DNA from: Syntrophus gentianae
GTDB taxonomy: Bacteria > Desulfobacterota > Syntrophia > Syntrophales > Syntrophaceae
Assembly (NCBI RefSeq): GCF_900109885.1
Contig: NZ_FOBS01000002.1
Span: 178,393-242,392, forward strand
Reading direction: 5' to 3'
Length of the DNA: 64,000 nt
Part shown: piece after piece, positions 24,534-34,656 of the stretch
Position numbering within the stretch: the stretch's first letter is position 1
How the letters are laid out: each line of letters begins with the position of its first letter
Position numbers and translations under genes: made by a program
The notes under the pieces: generated by a model
Seen by the model: the letters and a program-made list of their open reading frames with translations, nothing else
Databases searched by the model: none
What the model was told of the DNA's origin: nothing

Positions 24534-25766
24534 TTAATCAACAACCGTGTAGGCCGATTCGGATTGTTGGCTCAGATCAAGACCAATGATCTCACTCTTC
24601 TTGTCGACCTTCATCCCGAGCAGGGCGTCAACCACCTTGAAGAGGATGATGGTCACCACCACCGCATACAGGACGGCTATGCCCAGAGACATGAGCTGTA
24701 CCAGGAACTGATGCATACCGCCGAACAGCAGGCCGTCAGCGCCAGCCGAATTGATCGCCTTTTCCGCGAAAATTCCCGTGGCGATCGTTCCCCAGGCCCC
24801 GCCGACCCCATGCACGCCGAAGGCATCCAGGGAATCATCATAGCCCAGTTTGGCCTTGACGATGGCAATGGCAATGTAGCAGATCATACTGACCGCTACC
24901 CCGATGAAGATGGAGCTCAGAGGCGACACGAATCCACAGGCCGGGGTGATGGCAACGAGGCCAGCCACGGCCCCCGTCACGGCGCCCAGGATGGTCGGTG
25001 CGCCGTGCAGCCGCCATTCGATGAGGGCCCAGGTCAGTCCGGCCGCCGCTGTTGCTGTGTTGGTCGTCACGAAGGCATTGGCAGCCAGGTCATTGGCGGC
25101 CAGGGCGCTTCCCGCATTGAACCCGAACCAGCCGAACCAGAGCAGTGCGCCACCCAGAACGGTAAAAGGCAGATTGTGCGGCCGGAAGGGCTCTTTGGCA
25201 TAACCGATCCGCTTCCCGAGCATAATCGCCATGACCAGGGCGGATATTCCCGAACTCACATGGACGACGATTCCTCCGGCAAAATCGAGGGCGCCGAGTT
25301 TTCTCATCCAGCCCCCCACGCCCCAGACCCAGTGGGCCAGGGGATCATAGACCAGGGTGGCCCAGAGAATCGTCAGCACAAGAAAGGATGAAAACTTCAC
25401 CCGTTCCGCAAAGGCACCGATGATCAGGGCCGGGGTGATGATGGCGAACATCGCCTGAAAGATCATAAAAACGAGGTGGGGGATGGTCGCGGCATAATCC
25501 CCGTTCGGGGCTCCTCCTACACCCTTGAGTCCCGCCCATTCCAGACTGCCGATGATCCCCCAGCCCGTATCGGGACCGAAGGCCAGGGAATATCCATAAA
25601 GGACCCACTGCAGACTGATGACGCACATAATGATGAAGCACTGCATGAGAATGGAAAGAACATTTTTCCGGCGAACCAGCCCTCCGTAGAAAAAGGCCAG
25701 GCCGGGCGTCATAACAAAAACCAGCACTGTGGATATGAGCACCCACGCGGTATCTCCTGCATTCAT
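24534..25766 (-). CDS. amtB: Ammonium transporter AmtB
   Basis: The protein (410 aa) has 11 predicted membrane helices (Amt/Mep/Rh family). It carries the pore histidine pair in VVHVSSGISALV and FGVHGVGGAWGT and the signature FNAGSALAAND. There is no obvious cleaved signal peptide; the N-terminus reads MNAGDTAWVLISTVLVFVMT, directly the first helix as in many short Amt proteins. It imports ammonium into the cytoplasm. It is followed by glnK, the usual amtB partner in reverse of the common glnK-amtB order. An AGGAGG site precedes the ATG. A sigma-54 promoter lies about 115 bases upstream. Confidence 0.96.
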   Translation of the reverse strand: MNAGDTAWVLISTVLVFVMTPGLAFFYGGLVRRKNVLSILMQCFIIMCVISLQWVLYGYSLAFGPDTGWGIIGSLEWAGLKGVGGAPNGDYAATIPHLVFMIFQAMFAIITPALIIGAFAERVKFSSFLVLTILWATLVYDPLAHWVWGVGGWMRKLGALDFAGGIVVHVSSGISALVMAIMLGKRIGYAKEPFRPHNLPFTVLGGALLWFGWFGFNAGSALAANDLAANAFVTTNTATAAAGLTWALIEWRLHGAPTILGAVTGAVAGLVAITPACGFVSPLSSIFIGVAVSMICYIAIAIVKAKLGYDDSLDAFGVHGVGGAWGTIATGIFAEKAINSAGADGLLFGGMHQFLVQLMSLGIAVLYAVVVTIILFKVVDALLGMKVDKKSEIIGLDLSQQSESAYTVVD

Positions 25767-26218
25767 GATAATTTCCTCCTATAAAACGATTTCAGAATGT
25801 CCAAAATATAAAAAACCGGTTTTTTATATCGGCCGGCGAAAAGCCCTTCCGGTAAGCTTGACGCCTTACATATCGGTAAGAGCAAAGGAGGTGCCAACGA
25901 TGACGAATTAATCTATATCATTGATATCACCTAATAATTTACATGGTGGACAAGGCCTGAAAATAAAATAGCAACATTTTTGTTACAATTTCAAAAATAA
26001 CGCAAAGGGTTATTGAACAATATTGTATCAATAAGACGCCTCCGGAAAAGTCTGCCCTGTTCCTTTTCCCCTGGATATTGACTCTATGCAGATTTCCCGG
26101 AACACTTTTGTGCGCCCTTCAATGGACAGCCGTGCAGAAGTCAATCCTCCACAGGATTTCTCTTGCGCTCCAGGGCAAAACATGGAATGAAAGCACGGGA
26201 ATATGAGGGAAGAAGAAA
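25767..26218. other. Intergenic region upstream of amtB and the M48-type hydrolase
   Basis: AT-rich between 25897 and 26040. Apart from the sigma-54 promoter at 25881 I see no gene and no clear enhancer site. Confidence 0.4.
25881..25896 (-). promoter_or_regulatory. Sigma-54 promoter of amtB-glnK
   Basis: The reverse strand reads TGGCAC-CTCCT-TTGCT, a full match to the -24/-12 consensus with correct spacing. Nitrogen-limited activation by an NtrC protein is expected, as is known for amtB-glnK in many proteobacteria. Confidence 0.85.
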
Positions 26219-26908
26219 TTGGAGGAACTCGGCTATACGCTTTTGAGGAGCAGAAACAGACGGAAAACGATCTACCTCCAGGTGGGAAGAGACGGTCGGG
26301 TCGTTATCCGTGCCCCTCTTTTTACACCACCGGAGGAGATCGAGGATTTTTTCCAAAGGAAGACGGAATGGCTGATGAATCGTCTCCGGGAAAGAGAAAG
26401 GGTTTTGAAGGAAAGTTCCCCCCGGGCCTTTATGGAAGGAGCAGCCTTTCTCTTTTTGGGAAACGCTTATCCCCTTCGAATTGAACCGGAAAAATCCGCT
26501 TTTCGGGACAGTCTTCTCTTTGACTCCCAGCAGTTTATCCTCGCCCAGAGCGATCTGGAGAGGGGACGGGCGATTTTTACCGCCTGGTACGCTGAGCAGG
26601 CGGGAATACACCTCGGGGAGCGGCTGAGGGAATTCAGCCGCCAGCTTGACCTTGTTCCCCAAGGATTCAGAATTACAGGTGCGAAAAGTTTCTGGGGCTC
26701 CTGTTCGGCGGCAAACAGACTGGCTTTCAACTGGCGGCTGATCATGGCATCCCCGGCCGTCATCGATTACGTCATCGTCCATGAACTTCAGCATCTGGTG
26801 GAAAAGAACCATTCCCCGGCATTCTGGAAGCGTGTTGCCCTGGTGATCTCCGATTACGAAGACCAGAAGCGCTGGCTGCGCAGAAACGGCCCCCGACTGA
26901 ATCTGTGA
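26219..26908 (+). CDS. YgjP-like M48-family metal-dependent hydrolase (229 aa)
   Basis: The C-terminal half carries the zinc-binding motif VHELQHLVEKNHSPAFW (HExxH, then a downstream NHSPxFW), and FWGSCSAANRLAFNWRL precedes it, as in the YgjP/DUF45 family. No signal peptide or membrane helix is seen, so it is cytosolic. The start is a TTG at 26219 with GAGGGAAG upstream. The function of this family is poorly known; some members occur with restriction systems, but none is nearby. The FeoAB gene follows 98 bases later. Confidence 0.82.
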   Translation: MEELGYTLLRSRNRRKTIYLQVGRDGRVVIRAPLFTPPEEIEDFFQRKTEWLMNRLRERERVLKESSPRAFMEGAAFLFLGNAYPLRIEPEKSAFRDSLLFDSQQFILAQSDLERGRAIFTAWYAEQAGIHLGERLREFSRQLDLVPQGFRITGAKSFWGSCSAANRLAFNWRLIMASPAVIDYVIVHELQHLVEKNHSPAFWKRVALVISDYEDQKRWLRRNGPRLNL

Positions 26909-27006
26909 TTCCAATCCCGGAGAAGAGATGATAGCAGGGTGTCAGGAAAATAAAGGCGCGCTGATTTTCAGATGTTTATGATACAGATTATTCAAGGAGA
27001 TGTCCT

Positions 27007-29256
27007 GTGGATGAAGAGTTGATTCCTCTTTCCCTGCTGAAAGAGGGGGAGGAAGGCATCGTCCGTTCCGTACAGGGGGGGAAGGGACTGATCAGCAGGC
27101 TTGCCAGCATGGGGATCAGCCAGAACGCCCGGATTCGAGTTCTGCAAAGTGCCGGCGGCCGGTTTATTGTAGAGGCGGCCGACGCCCGCATCGCCCTGGG
27201 ATGGTTCGAGGTCAGTCATATCGAGGTTGTCCGGAGTCATCCCCGCCGGGAGGAAACGGTCCCCGCTCCGGAGCGGCGGCGGTTGCTGGTGGCCCTTGCC
27301 GGTCAACCTAATGTAGGAAAGTCCACAATCTTTAACATCCTGACGGGACTTTCTCAACATGTGGGCAACTGGCCCGGGAAAACGGTGGAAAAGAAAGAAG
27401 GCACGTATATCACAGAAAACACGGAGATGCACATCACCGATCTTCCCGGAACGTACAGTCTTTCGGCCTTTTCGGAGGAGGAGCGCATTACCCGGGACTT
27501 CATTCTTCAAAACCGTCCCGATGTCATTGCCCTCCTGATCAATGCCGCCTCCCTGGAACGAAGCCTCTATCTCCTTTCCGAACTGCTCCTTCTCGGCCCT
27601 CCCGTGGTTGTGGCGCTCAATATGCTCGATGTCGCCGAATCCTCCGGAATTTTTATCGATCCGGCAAAGCTACGCAAGTCCCTCGGCATTCCCGTGGTGC
27701 CGATGATCGCCACAAAAAATTCCGGGATCAACGACCTCGTTGCCAAAATCCTCGCCACGGCAGATGGAGAAGAACCCTATCATCCCGTTATCCCGGGAGT
27801 TTCTCTCGATCATGAAGAGGTCTTCTGTGAACTGCTGGACCTGATCCATGAACACGTATCCCTGGAGTCCTACCCCTCGGACTGGGTCGCCATCAAGCTG
27901 ATGGAGGGGGATGGGGAGATCTCCAAGATGGTGAAAGACCGGGTGCCGGACTTTGTCCGGGAACGGATCAATGCGCTGCTCATCGAACATGAGGACGCCC
28001 TTCGGGCCGTGGTGAACGGTCGCTATGCCTGGATCAAGGCGGTCACGGAAAAAGCGGTCTTCCGGAAACGAATGGAAGAAGTGCTGTTGACAGACCGGAT
28101 CGATCATATCCTGACCCGTCCCGTCTGGGGAATCCCGATTCTGCTGGGGGTCTTCGCCCTGATCTTTCTTCTGACCTACACCGTCGGATTTCCCCTGCAG
28201 AAGATGCTGGAAGAGGCGGTCGTCAACCTGGGTCATTCCCTGGAACCTCTTTTTCTCTCCGCCCCGCCCTGGCTGAAAGGACTCGTGTTTGAGGGGGTCA
28301 TCGGGGGAGCGGGCTCCGTGCTGACCTTTCTCCCCATCCTGGTCATCTTTTTCGCCGTTCTGGCGTTGCTGGAAGACGTGGGCTACATGGCGCGGGCGGC
28401 TTTTGTCATGGACCGCTTCATGCACCTCATCGGGCTGCACGGCAAAAGCTTCATGCCCCTGTGCCTGGGATTTGGATGCAATGTGCCCGCCATCATGGGC
28501 GCCCGAATCCTGGAATCCCGAAAAGCCCGGCTGCTCACCCTCCTGCTGATCCCCTTCGTCCCCTGCACGGCGCGACTGGCCGTCCTGACCTTCATGACCG
28601 CGGCGCTCTTCGGGCAAGCGGCAGCCCTCGTTTCCTGGTCCCTGCTGACTTTGAACATTCTCGTCCTGGGAATCGTCGGGATGGCGGCTTCGGCCCTTTT
28701 CCTCAAGGACGAACAGACCCCTTTTATCATGGAACTTCCCCTTTACCACAAGCCCAATCCCCGAACCATCGGCATGGTGATCTGGAACCGCTCCCTTTCC
28801 TTTGTTAAAAAAGCGGGGACGGTTATCGTCCTTGTTTCAATGGTGATCTGGCTCTTGTCTTATCTGCCGGACGGCAGGCTGGAAAGCAGCCTCCTGGCAA
28901 GGGGAGGACGACTTTTGGAACCGCTGGGCCATCCCCTGGGCCTGGATTGGAAAATGGTGACGGCCCTTTTGACCAGCATCTTAGCCAAGGAAAATGCCAT
29001 TGCCACACTGGGAGTCCTTTACGGCGTGGGGGATGAAGGTCTCGTCCGCCTGCTTCCTTCGGTGATCAGTTCTGCATCGGGACTCTCCTTTCTCGTCGTC
29101 CTGATGCTCTTTGTCCCCTGCGCGGCCACGGTCGCGGTAATGAGGCAGGAGATGAAGGACCGGCGCTGGTTTTACCTTTCCCTGCTCCTGACCCTGGTCA
29201 TTTCCTATCTGGGAGGCATGGGCGCCTACCGCTTCGCTCTCTGGCTCGGGTTGTGA
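27007..29256 (+). CDS. feoB: Ferrous iron transporter, FeoA-FeoB fusion (749 aa)
   Basis: Residues 1-75 are a FeoA-type SH3 domain (LIPLSLLKEGEEGIV). A GTPase domain follows with G1 GQPNVGKST (99-107), G3 DLPGTYSL and G4 NMLD. The membrane domain holds two gate repeats, including LCLGFGCNVPAIMGAR and LIPFVPCTARLAV. It imports Fe2+ across the inner membrane. The GTG start at 27007 has an AAGGAG site. FeoA and FeoB are usually separate; a fusion is known in some anaerobes. No Fur-like box stands out in the leader. Confidence 0.95.
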   Translation: MDEELIPLSLLKEGEEGIVRSVQGGKGLISRLASMGISQNARIRVLQSAGGRFIVEAADARIALGWFEVSHIEVVRSHPRREETVPAPERRRLLVALAGQPNVGKSTIFNILTGLSQHVGNWPGKTVEKKEGTYITENTEMHITDLPGTYSLSAFSEEERITRDFILQNRPDVIALLINAASLERSLYLLSELLLLGPPVVVALNMLDVAESSGIFIDPAKLRKSLGIPVVPMIATKNSGINDLVAKILATADGEEPYHPVIPGVSLDHEEVFCELLDLIHEHVSLESYPSDWVAIKLMEGDGEISKMVKDRVPDFVRERINALLIEHEDALRAVVNGRYAWIKAVTEKAVFRKRMEEVLLTDRIDHILTRPVWGIPILLGVFALIFLLTYTVGFPLQKMLEEAVVNLGHSLEPLFLSAPPWLKGLVFEGVIGGAGSVLTFLPILVIFFAVLALLEDVGYMARAAFVMDRFMHLIGLHGKSFMPLCLGFGCNVPAIMGARILESRKARLLTLLLIPFVPCTARLAVLTFMTAALFGQAAALVSWSLLTLNILVLGIVGMAASALFLKDEQTPFIMELPLYHKPNPRTIGMVIWNRSLSFVKKAGTVIVLVSMVIWLLSYLPDGRLESSLLARGGRLLEPLGHPLGLDWKMVTALLTSILAKENAIATLGVLYGVGDEGLVRLLPSVISSASGLSFLVVLMLFVPCAATVAVMRQEMKDRRWFYLSLLLTLVISYLGGMGAYRFALWLGL

Positions 29257-29442
29257 TTCGAGGCGCCGAATTGTAAATTGTTTTTTCCGCAAATCTATGT
29301 TTAGAAAGCCACGATAAGGTTGGTTTTTATCCTTTCATCAAACCGACAAGATCCAAAATAAATTTACCGGTTTCATGGAGCAGAGACCTGAAACAGATTC
29401 AGGAATTCCATAATCCGGATATTAAAAGGAGGGGAATATAGA

Positions 29443-30366
29443 ATGAGTCCAATCAAGCATCCACCTATTTCTTTAACCGCAAATTTTTATCAGTTAGGAA
29501 CCCCGGCTTTTCCTGCCTTCCTGTCGATGGGGGAGATCGGGATGTTAATCGAAGGGGGAACGGGTCCCACCTTCCCCATCATCGTTGAGCAGATAAGGAC
29601 CCTGGGGATCAGTCCGGAAAAGATCAAATATATCATCCTGACCCATTCACATGCCGATCACATCGGCGGCATCCCCCATTTCAAACGCATCTGGCCGCAT
29701 ATCAAACTGATCGGCAGCAAAGTCGCGGATAAGATTTTTAAAAAGAAGGAGCTGTTCTTCGACTACCTCCTGGCGGATACGGCAATCGCCCAGCTCATGA
29801 AGGCCAAGGATGAGATCAACGACCTGCCGCCTGCCCTGAACGATTACCACTTTGAGCTTGATTCCAGCGTAAAGGAAGGGGACTCCATCGACCTGGGCAA
29901 AGGGATCATCTGGGATGTCTATGAGACACCGGGGCATTCCCCCTGTCACATCTGCCTTTTTGAAAGGATGGAGGGCACCCTCGTTGTGGGAGACTGTACC
30001 GGATTCTATGTCCCCGAAAAGGACGCCTTCTGGCCGAACTACTTCGTATCCCTGGAGGATTACGTGAACAGCATCCGGAAACTCGCGACCCTGCCGGCCA
30101 ATCGGGCCGTCCTGAGCCATAACTGCATCGTATACGGAAAGGTCAGAGAGTATCTTCAGTATGCACTGAGTGCCACGGAAAAATATCACCGGGAAATTAT
30201 TGAAAGACTTGCCAATGGAGAGACCGTGGAGAAGATCGCCTTGGACAAGGCGCGGTTCGTCGACAGCATTACCGATATCCAGCCTTTCAAGATCATGTAT
30301 GATCTGAGCAAACTCATGATCAACAGGTCACAGAAGGCTGATCCGAACATCTCCTTCGAGCTTTAA
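29443..30366 (+). CDS. Metallo-beta-lactamase-fold hydrolase (307 aa)
   Basis: It has the MBL metal motif THSHADH (H68, H70, D72, H73), the later metal ligands in ETPGHSPCH and VVGDCTG, and a C-terminal helical tail of about 80 residues. The reaction is unknown; relatives hydrolyse thioesters, lactones or phosphodiesters. No signal peptide is visible. It has a very strong AAGGAGGGG site and stands alone, facing a terminator shared with the converging kinase gene. Confidence 0.85.
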   Translation: MSPIKHPPISLTANFYQLGTPAFPAFLSMGEIGMLIEGGTGPTFPIIVEQIRTLGISPEKIKYIILTHSHADHIGGIPHFKRIWPHIKLIGSKVADKIFKKKELFFDYLLADTAIAQLMKAKDEINDLPPALNDYHFELDSSVKEGDSIDLGKGIIWDVYETPGHSPCHICLFERMEGTLVVGDCTGFYVPEKDAFWPNYFVSLEDYVNSIRKLATLPANRAVLSHNCIVYGKVREYLQYALSATEKYHREIIERLANGETVEKIALDKARFVDSITDIQPFKIMYDLSKLMINRSQKADPNISFEL

Positions 30367-30411
30367 GCCGAAAAACACGGCACAGGGCTCAAAGGCGATC
30401 ATTAGTAAAAT

Positions 30412-30465
30412 GGGGAGAAGCCTGCCGTTTGGTCTCAATAACCTTGAGATCGGCAGGTCTCCCCA
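30412..30465. terminator. Bidirectional hairpin terminator
   Basis: GGGGAGAAGCCTGCCG (30412-30427) pairs with CGGCAGGTCTCCCC (30451-30464), with an inner TCTCAA/TTGAGA stem. The gene to the left and the kinase gene to the right converge on it. Confidence 0.65.
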
Positions 30466-30477
30466 AAAGGTTTCCTG

Positions 30478-32382
30478 CTAGGAGCGATCCAGCTCCTGGC
30501 GGAGCATTCTCAGCAGATCCATACTTTTGAACGGCTTCTGGATCAGCTTGAGGCCATGATCGAGAATGAAGTTGGTGTGCACGGCGTCTTCGCTGTAGCC
30601 GCTCATGAAAAGGCAGCGGATGCCGGGATGGACGGCGCGAATCTCATTGTAGACACCGCGTCCGCCCTTTTTGGGCATGATGACATCCAGCAGCAGCAGA
30701 TCGACCTCCTGCCCATGCTCCCGGTACAGGCGCAGGGCGTCTTCACCATCGACGGCGGCAAGAACGCGGTAACCGGCCAGCTTGAGAATCTCTCCGGTAA
30801 GAAACCGAAGCGGGGCATCGTCTTCCGCCATGAGAACGGTCTCATGGCCTCCCCGAGGGGGAGCTTGCCCTTCAACAAGGGGGGCTTCTTCGGCGCTTTC
30901 GATCACCGGAAGGTAGACATCAAATCGGGACCCTTTTCCGATCTCGCTGTCAACCTGGATCATTCCATCGTGCTGCCGGACAATGCCGTAGACCGTGGCC
31001 AGGCCGAGGCCCGTTCCGCGCCACTTTTCCTTTGTGGTAAAAAAGGGTTCGAAGATCTTGCTTTTCGTCTCCGGGTCCATCCCGCAGCCTGAATCCATAA
31101 CGCTCAGCCGGACGTACCTGCCCGGTTTTTCCAGATCATACTTCGTGCAATCGTCGTCATCGAGTCGGATGTTTTGCGTTTCAATGGACAGCTTTCCTCC
31201 ATCGGGCATGGCATCCCGGGCATTGACGCAGAGATTGATGACCACCTGATCCATTTGGCTTCGGTCGGCGTTCACCTTCCCGAGCGTGGAATCGGGATGG
31301 AGGCTCAGTTCGATGTTCTCGCCGATCAGACGACGGAGCATCTTCATCAGGTCATCGATGACATGATTCAAATCCAGGGGGCCGAGTTGAAGCACCTGCC
31401 GCCGACTGAAGGCAAGCAGCTGGCGGGTCAGGGCGGCCGCTTTCTCCCCGGCCTTTTCGACCTCCTTCAATTTTCCGTAATGCCTGTCCTCCGGTCCGAG
31501 GGAGGTCAGAATGATATTGGTATAGCCAAGGATGGCCTGTAAGATGTTGTTAAAGTCATGAGCCACCCCACCCGCCAGTTGACCGATGGCTTCCATCTTC
31601 TGAGCCTGGCGCAGCTGTTCCTCAAGAACTTTGTGTGCGGTGATATCCTGTACGACCACGATGGACCCTTCAGAAACGTCCTTTCCGTTCAGATACGATC
31701 TGCTGGTCAGGACCGAAATTTCTTTTCCGTCCTTTCGCCTCATTCGAAGCTCCCTTGCCATGCAGTTCGATGAATAGACTGCTTCTCCCGCAGCCCTGTA
31801 GTCTTCATCGTTGAAATAGAGGAAGCGGGCATTACGACCGACTATTTCCTCCGTCGAATATCCGAATGCAGGGAAACAATAATCGTTGACTTTTGTTATA
31901 ATTCTATCTGCATCGACTACAAATACGGTAAGGGGGGCAGCCTGGAAAAGGATGCTCAGCATGGCTTCGTTCTGCTTGTGTTCAGTAATGTCTCGCCCTG
32001 AGACGATGACGTCCTTGACCTCTCCGGAGGCGTCCTTTTCCGGAATCTCAATCAGATCGATCCACGAGCCACTGGGAAGTTGGCATTCCGTGCGGACAAT
32101 CTCCCCGGAAGAAAAAACCCGGCCGGTGGCCTCGTGCCACTGGGCGCACAGGGCCTCGGGAAACCCCATTTCTTCAAAACTCCTGCCAATAAAGGCCTCG
32201 GAAGGGATTCCCGTTTGTTCTGCGGTACGGGGATTGACATAGAGGTAGCGGTGGTCTCGGTCCAAGCAGAGAATGGCATCCCGGCTGTTCTCCACGAGGG
32301 CACGGAACTTCTCTTCGCTCTCTCTCAGGGCCGCCTCGGCCGTTTTACGCTGGGTGATATCCCGGACATTGGCCAGCACCAT
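30478..32382 (-). CDS. Hybrid histidine kinase, C-terminal part of a frameshifted gene
   Basis: This frame carries PAS domains (about 20-150 and 150-260), the acceptor box GGVAHDFNNILQAILGYTNI, an HATPase domain (CVNARDAMP, DSGCGMD, GTGLGLATVYG) and a receiver with LLLDVIMPKKGG. The first codons MVLANVRDITQRKTAEAALR are the end of a PAS/PAC unit whose beginning is encoded in the other frame upstream. The two frames rejoin cleanly if one base is added to the C6 run at 32390-32395. It is therefore the C-terminal half of one long sensor kinase of about 1,230 residues, either truly broken, phase-variable or affected by a sequencing error. Confidence 0.88.
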   Translation of the reverse strand: MVLANVRDITQRKTAEAALRESEEKFRALVENSRDAILCLDRDHRYLYVNPRTAEQTGIPSEAFIGRSFEEMGFPEALCAQWHEATGRVFSSGEIVRTECQLPSGSWIDLIEIPEKDASGEVKDVIVSGRDITEHKQNEAMLSILFQAAPLTVFVVDADRIITKVNDYCFPAFGYSTEEIVGRNARFLYFNDEDYRAAGEAVYSSNCMARELRMRRKDGKEISVLTSRSYLNGKDVSEGSIVVVQDITAHKVLEEQLRQAQKMEAIGQLAGGVAHDFNNILQAILGYTNIILTSLGPEDRHYGKLKEVEKAGEKAAALTRQLLAFSRRQVLQLGPLDLNHVIDDLMKMLRRLIGENIELSLHPDSTLGKVNADRSQMDQVVINLCVNARDAMPDGGKLSIETQNIRLDDDDCTKYDLEKPGRYVRLSVMDSGCGMDPETKSKIFEPFFTTKEKWRGTGLGLATVYGIVRQHDGMIQVDSEIGKGSRFDVYLPVIESAEEAPLVEGQAPPRGGHETVLMAEDDAPLRFLTGEILKLAGYRVLAAVDGEDALRLYREHGQEVDLLLLDVIMPKKGGRGVYNEIRAVHPGIRCLFMSGYSEDAVHTNFILDHGLKLIQKPFKSMDLLRMLRQELDRS

Positions 32383-34172
32383 CGGGCGTCCCCCCAGCCG
32401 ACCAGCTTGAGGGCGACATCCACATCAAAGGTGAAGCCGTCGTTCGGCCGTTTCGCCTTCCATTCAAAGGAAAGCGTTTCCCCCGCCAAGACCCGGTCCC
32501 ATTGTTCCCCCAGTGAATCCAGCAGATTATCCGAGGCTGAAAAATCGTCCACAATGGTTGAACAACGGGCCTGTTCTTTGGTGACGCGATACAGGTCCAG
32601 CATCTTCTGGTTGCAATCTACGATGCGCCAGTCCAAGTCATGAACGAAAATCGCATCATAGGTGTTGTCAAAAATCGTCCGGAGGTCCTTCTCCGATTCC
32701 CTCAGGGCCACCTCCCGGTGCTTTCGGTCTGTTATATCCTCAATGACAACCACCGTTTCCAGGGAAGGCGCATCCGGTTGCAGAAGCTCAGCGGTCAGGA
32801 CAATATCGCGAATCATGCCATCTTTCCGCCGATGTTTCGTTAGAATGGAATTGATGCCCCTTTCAAGGAGTTCGGGGTACAACTCCCGTCTCACCCGTTC
32901 ATACTCCGCTTCATTTTCATATAATGTCCGGGTTGTGTGCCCGATGATTTCGGCCTCGGAATATCCGGTGATATCACACCAGGCTTGGTTGACACTCTGA
33001 AAAACACGGCCCTTCATGATGGAAAGACCCACAGGAGCCGCCTTGAAAGTGGCACGGAGAGCATCTTCCGCCTTCTTGCGCTTGGTGACATCCCGATCAA
33101 TGCCCCGGTACCCTGTCAGATGTCCATGCCCATCAAAGATGGGTACGCCACTCGTTTCGAGAACAACAACCCGGCCATCTTTATGACGATTCAGATTTTC
33201 AAACCCTATAAAAGGTTTTGCTCCCTCAACATACTCAGACATTCCCTTAGCCACACGTTCTGCCTCATCGGGAGGCATCAGATCCAATGGGGTTTTTCCC
33301 AGAATTTCCGATGGTTCATATCCCAGGATATCTTTGACCTTCGGACTGGAATAGGTGTAGACCCAATGTGAATCTGTTTCCCAGATCCAGTCACTCGTCG
33401 TCTCAACCAACGCCCGGAAACGTTCTTCACTCTCTTGCAGCGACCCGGAGATCTGCGACATGGACCGTGCCAGTTTCAGATTTCCGTAACTCAACTCCGA
33501 AATCATGTTCGTCAACTTTGTCAGGAAATCCATGAAGTTTTTGACTTGATCCCGGCTGAATCGCGGTACGCGGTTCAGTGCAGCCAGATAGGATTCCCTA
33601 TCAAAACCGTATTGGTTCGCTTGATCCGCAAAGGTTTCAATATCGATCGCTTCATCATCATAGAAAAACTGGCCGATATAGATATTGCCGACGTGCTTTC
33701 CGCCGAGATAAAGAGGGGTCACCACATCCCTTAGATGATTCTTGCACTTGTAGTCTACATATTCGCCCTGCCGCAAATTTTTGGCCAGATAGAGGTCACT
33801 TTCGGTGCAATAAGCCGCTGTCTGCGGATGGACGCGGTGGTATTTGGCGCAGATGTCCTGCCAGCCGATGGAAATCAGGACCGTTCCCTTGAGGTCAAGG
33901 ATGGCCAGTCCCAAATGGGTGAGTTTATAAAAATCCTCCAGCAGAGCTTGAACAGAAGGGATATCGATCATGTCGCTTAATTCCTGATGATCTAAATCCA
34001 CATCGGAGGCACGGATGGATTCAGGCTTCGACTTGATATGCCCCCTGCGATCCCATTGCGCTTCCTCCGTTAATCTGTTCCCGGATTCCAGCTGTTCCAG
34101 TTCTTTGATCCTCAACTTCAAGCGATGAATCTCTTCAAGCAGTCCTTCGTTTGTTTGGGATGGATCGCCCAT
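32325..34172 (-). CDS. PocR/PAS sensor, N-terminal part of a frameshifted hybrid kinase
   Basis: The ATG at 34172 follows a GAGGAG site. A short coiled coil leads into a PocR-type ligand domain (about 70-225) with VHPQTAAYC and KCKNHLRDVVTPLYLGGKHVG, a sensor family with conserved cysteines. Three PAS domains follow (about 250-370, 375-490, 500-600). The frame then leaves the PAS consensus at LVGWGDARWCW; adding one base gives LVGWGGRPMVLANVRDIT, which continues into the downstream frame. As read, it has no kinase domain. Confidence 0.85.
   Translation of the reverse strand: MGDPSQTNEGLLEEIHRLKLRIKELEQLESGNRLTEEAQWDRRGHIKSKPESIRASDVDLDHQELSDMIDIPSVQALLEDFYKLTHLGLAILDLKGTVLISIGWQDICAKYHRVHPQTAAYCTESDLYLAKNLRQGEYVDYKCKNHLRDVVTPLYLGGKHVGNIYIGQFFYDDEAIDIETFADQANQYGFDRESYLAALNRVPRFSRDQVKNFMDFLTKLTNMISELSYGNLKLARSMSQISGSLQESEERFRALVETTSDWIWETDSHWVYTYSSPKVKDILGYEPSEILGKTPLDLMPPDEAERVAKGMSEYVEGAKPFIGFENLNRHKDGRVVVLETSGVPIFDGHGHLTGYRGIDRDVTKRKKAEDALRATFKAAPVGLSIMKGRVFQSVNQAWCDITGYSEAEIIGHTTRTLYENEAEYERVRRELYPELLERGINSILTKHRRKDGMIRDIVLTAELLQPDAPSLETVVVIEDITDRKHREVALRESEKDLRTIFDNTYDAIFVHDLDWRIVDCNQKMLDLYRVTKEQARCSTIVDDFSASDNLLDSLGEQWDRVLAGETLSFEWKAKRPNDGFTFDVDVALKLVGWGDARWCWPMSGISPSVKRPRRP
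32390..32395 (-). other. Homopolymer frameshift site in the hybrid kinase gene
   Basis: Six Cs on the forward strand (six Gs in the gene). Seven would join the two kinase frames without any other change. Confidence 0.8.
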
Positions 34173-34656
34173 CGATACGCTCCTCTTTCATACTTAAGGC
34201 ACAGGCGAGTGAAAAAACGATCATTGTTTGCCAAAATAATAATTTTATTAAATGGTTGCCGGTTCCTTTTCAATCCGTAAAAAGGTACTTCCAGCATTTA
34301 TTTATTGTATATTAATTTGGGAAATGTGTAAAAGTTATAAAAAATAAGATTGGCTGTTTCTTCTTTGAGTGGCTTTTATACCGTCCTGCTTTCCAAATCA
34401 GCGCCCTTTCGTTGTTGCCCTCGTTCCCTGCCACTGGACATCTCGGCAGCGGGATGATATTTCTTACATACTGAAACACCCGCTTTTTTATGAAACAGAG
34501 CCCGGCAGGCGCTATTTATCGCCGCTGTTGCTGACCGGTCAGCGACAATCGAAAGCAGAATTGGAATGTTGGAAAGCTGTTCAATATGCGGATCACGATT
34601 TGTTTTCGGGACACCATGGAGAATGTGTTGAGGATCAGAAAAGGAGGAAGCGTAAG
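34173..34656. other. AT-rich divergent region, kinase / DUF47
   Basis: Holds the promoters of the kinase (reverse) and the DUF47 gene (forward). The forward frame is open from 34369 into DUF47, but residues there resemble no family and the strong ribosome site is at 34644-34650, so I treat it as leader. Confidence 0.4.

Noticed and set aside
34369..34656. 96-codon N-terminal extension of the DUF47 protein
   Set aside because: The extension has no family similarity, while a strong ribosome site and the typical DUF47 N-terminus occur at 34657.
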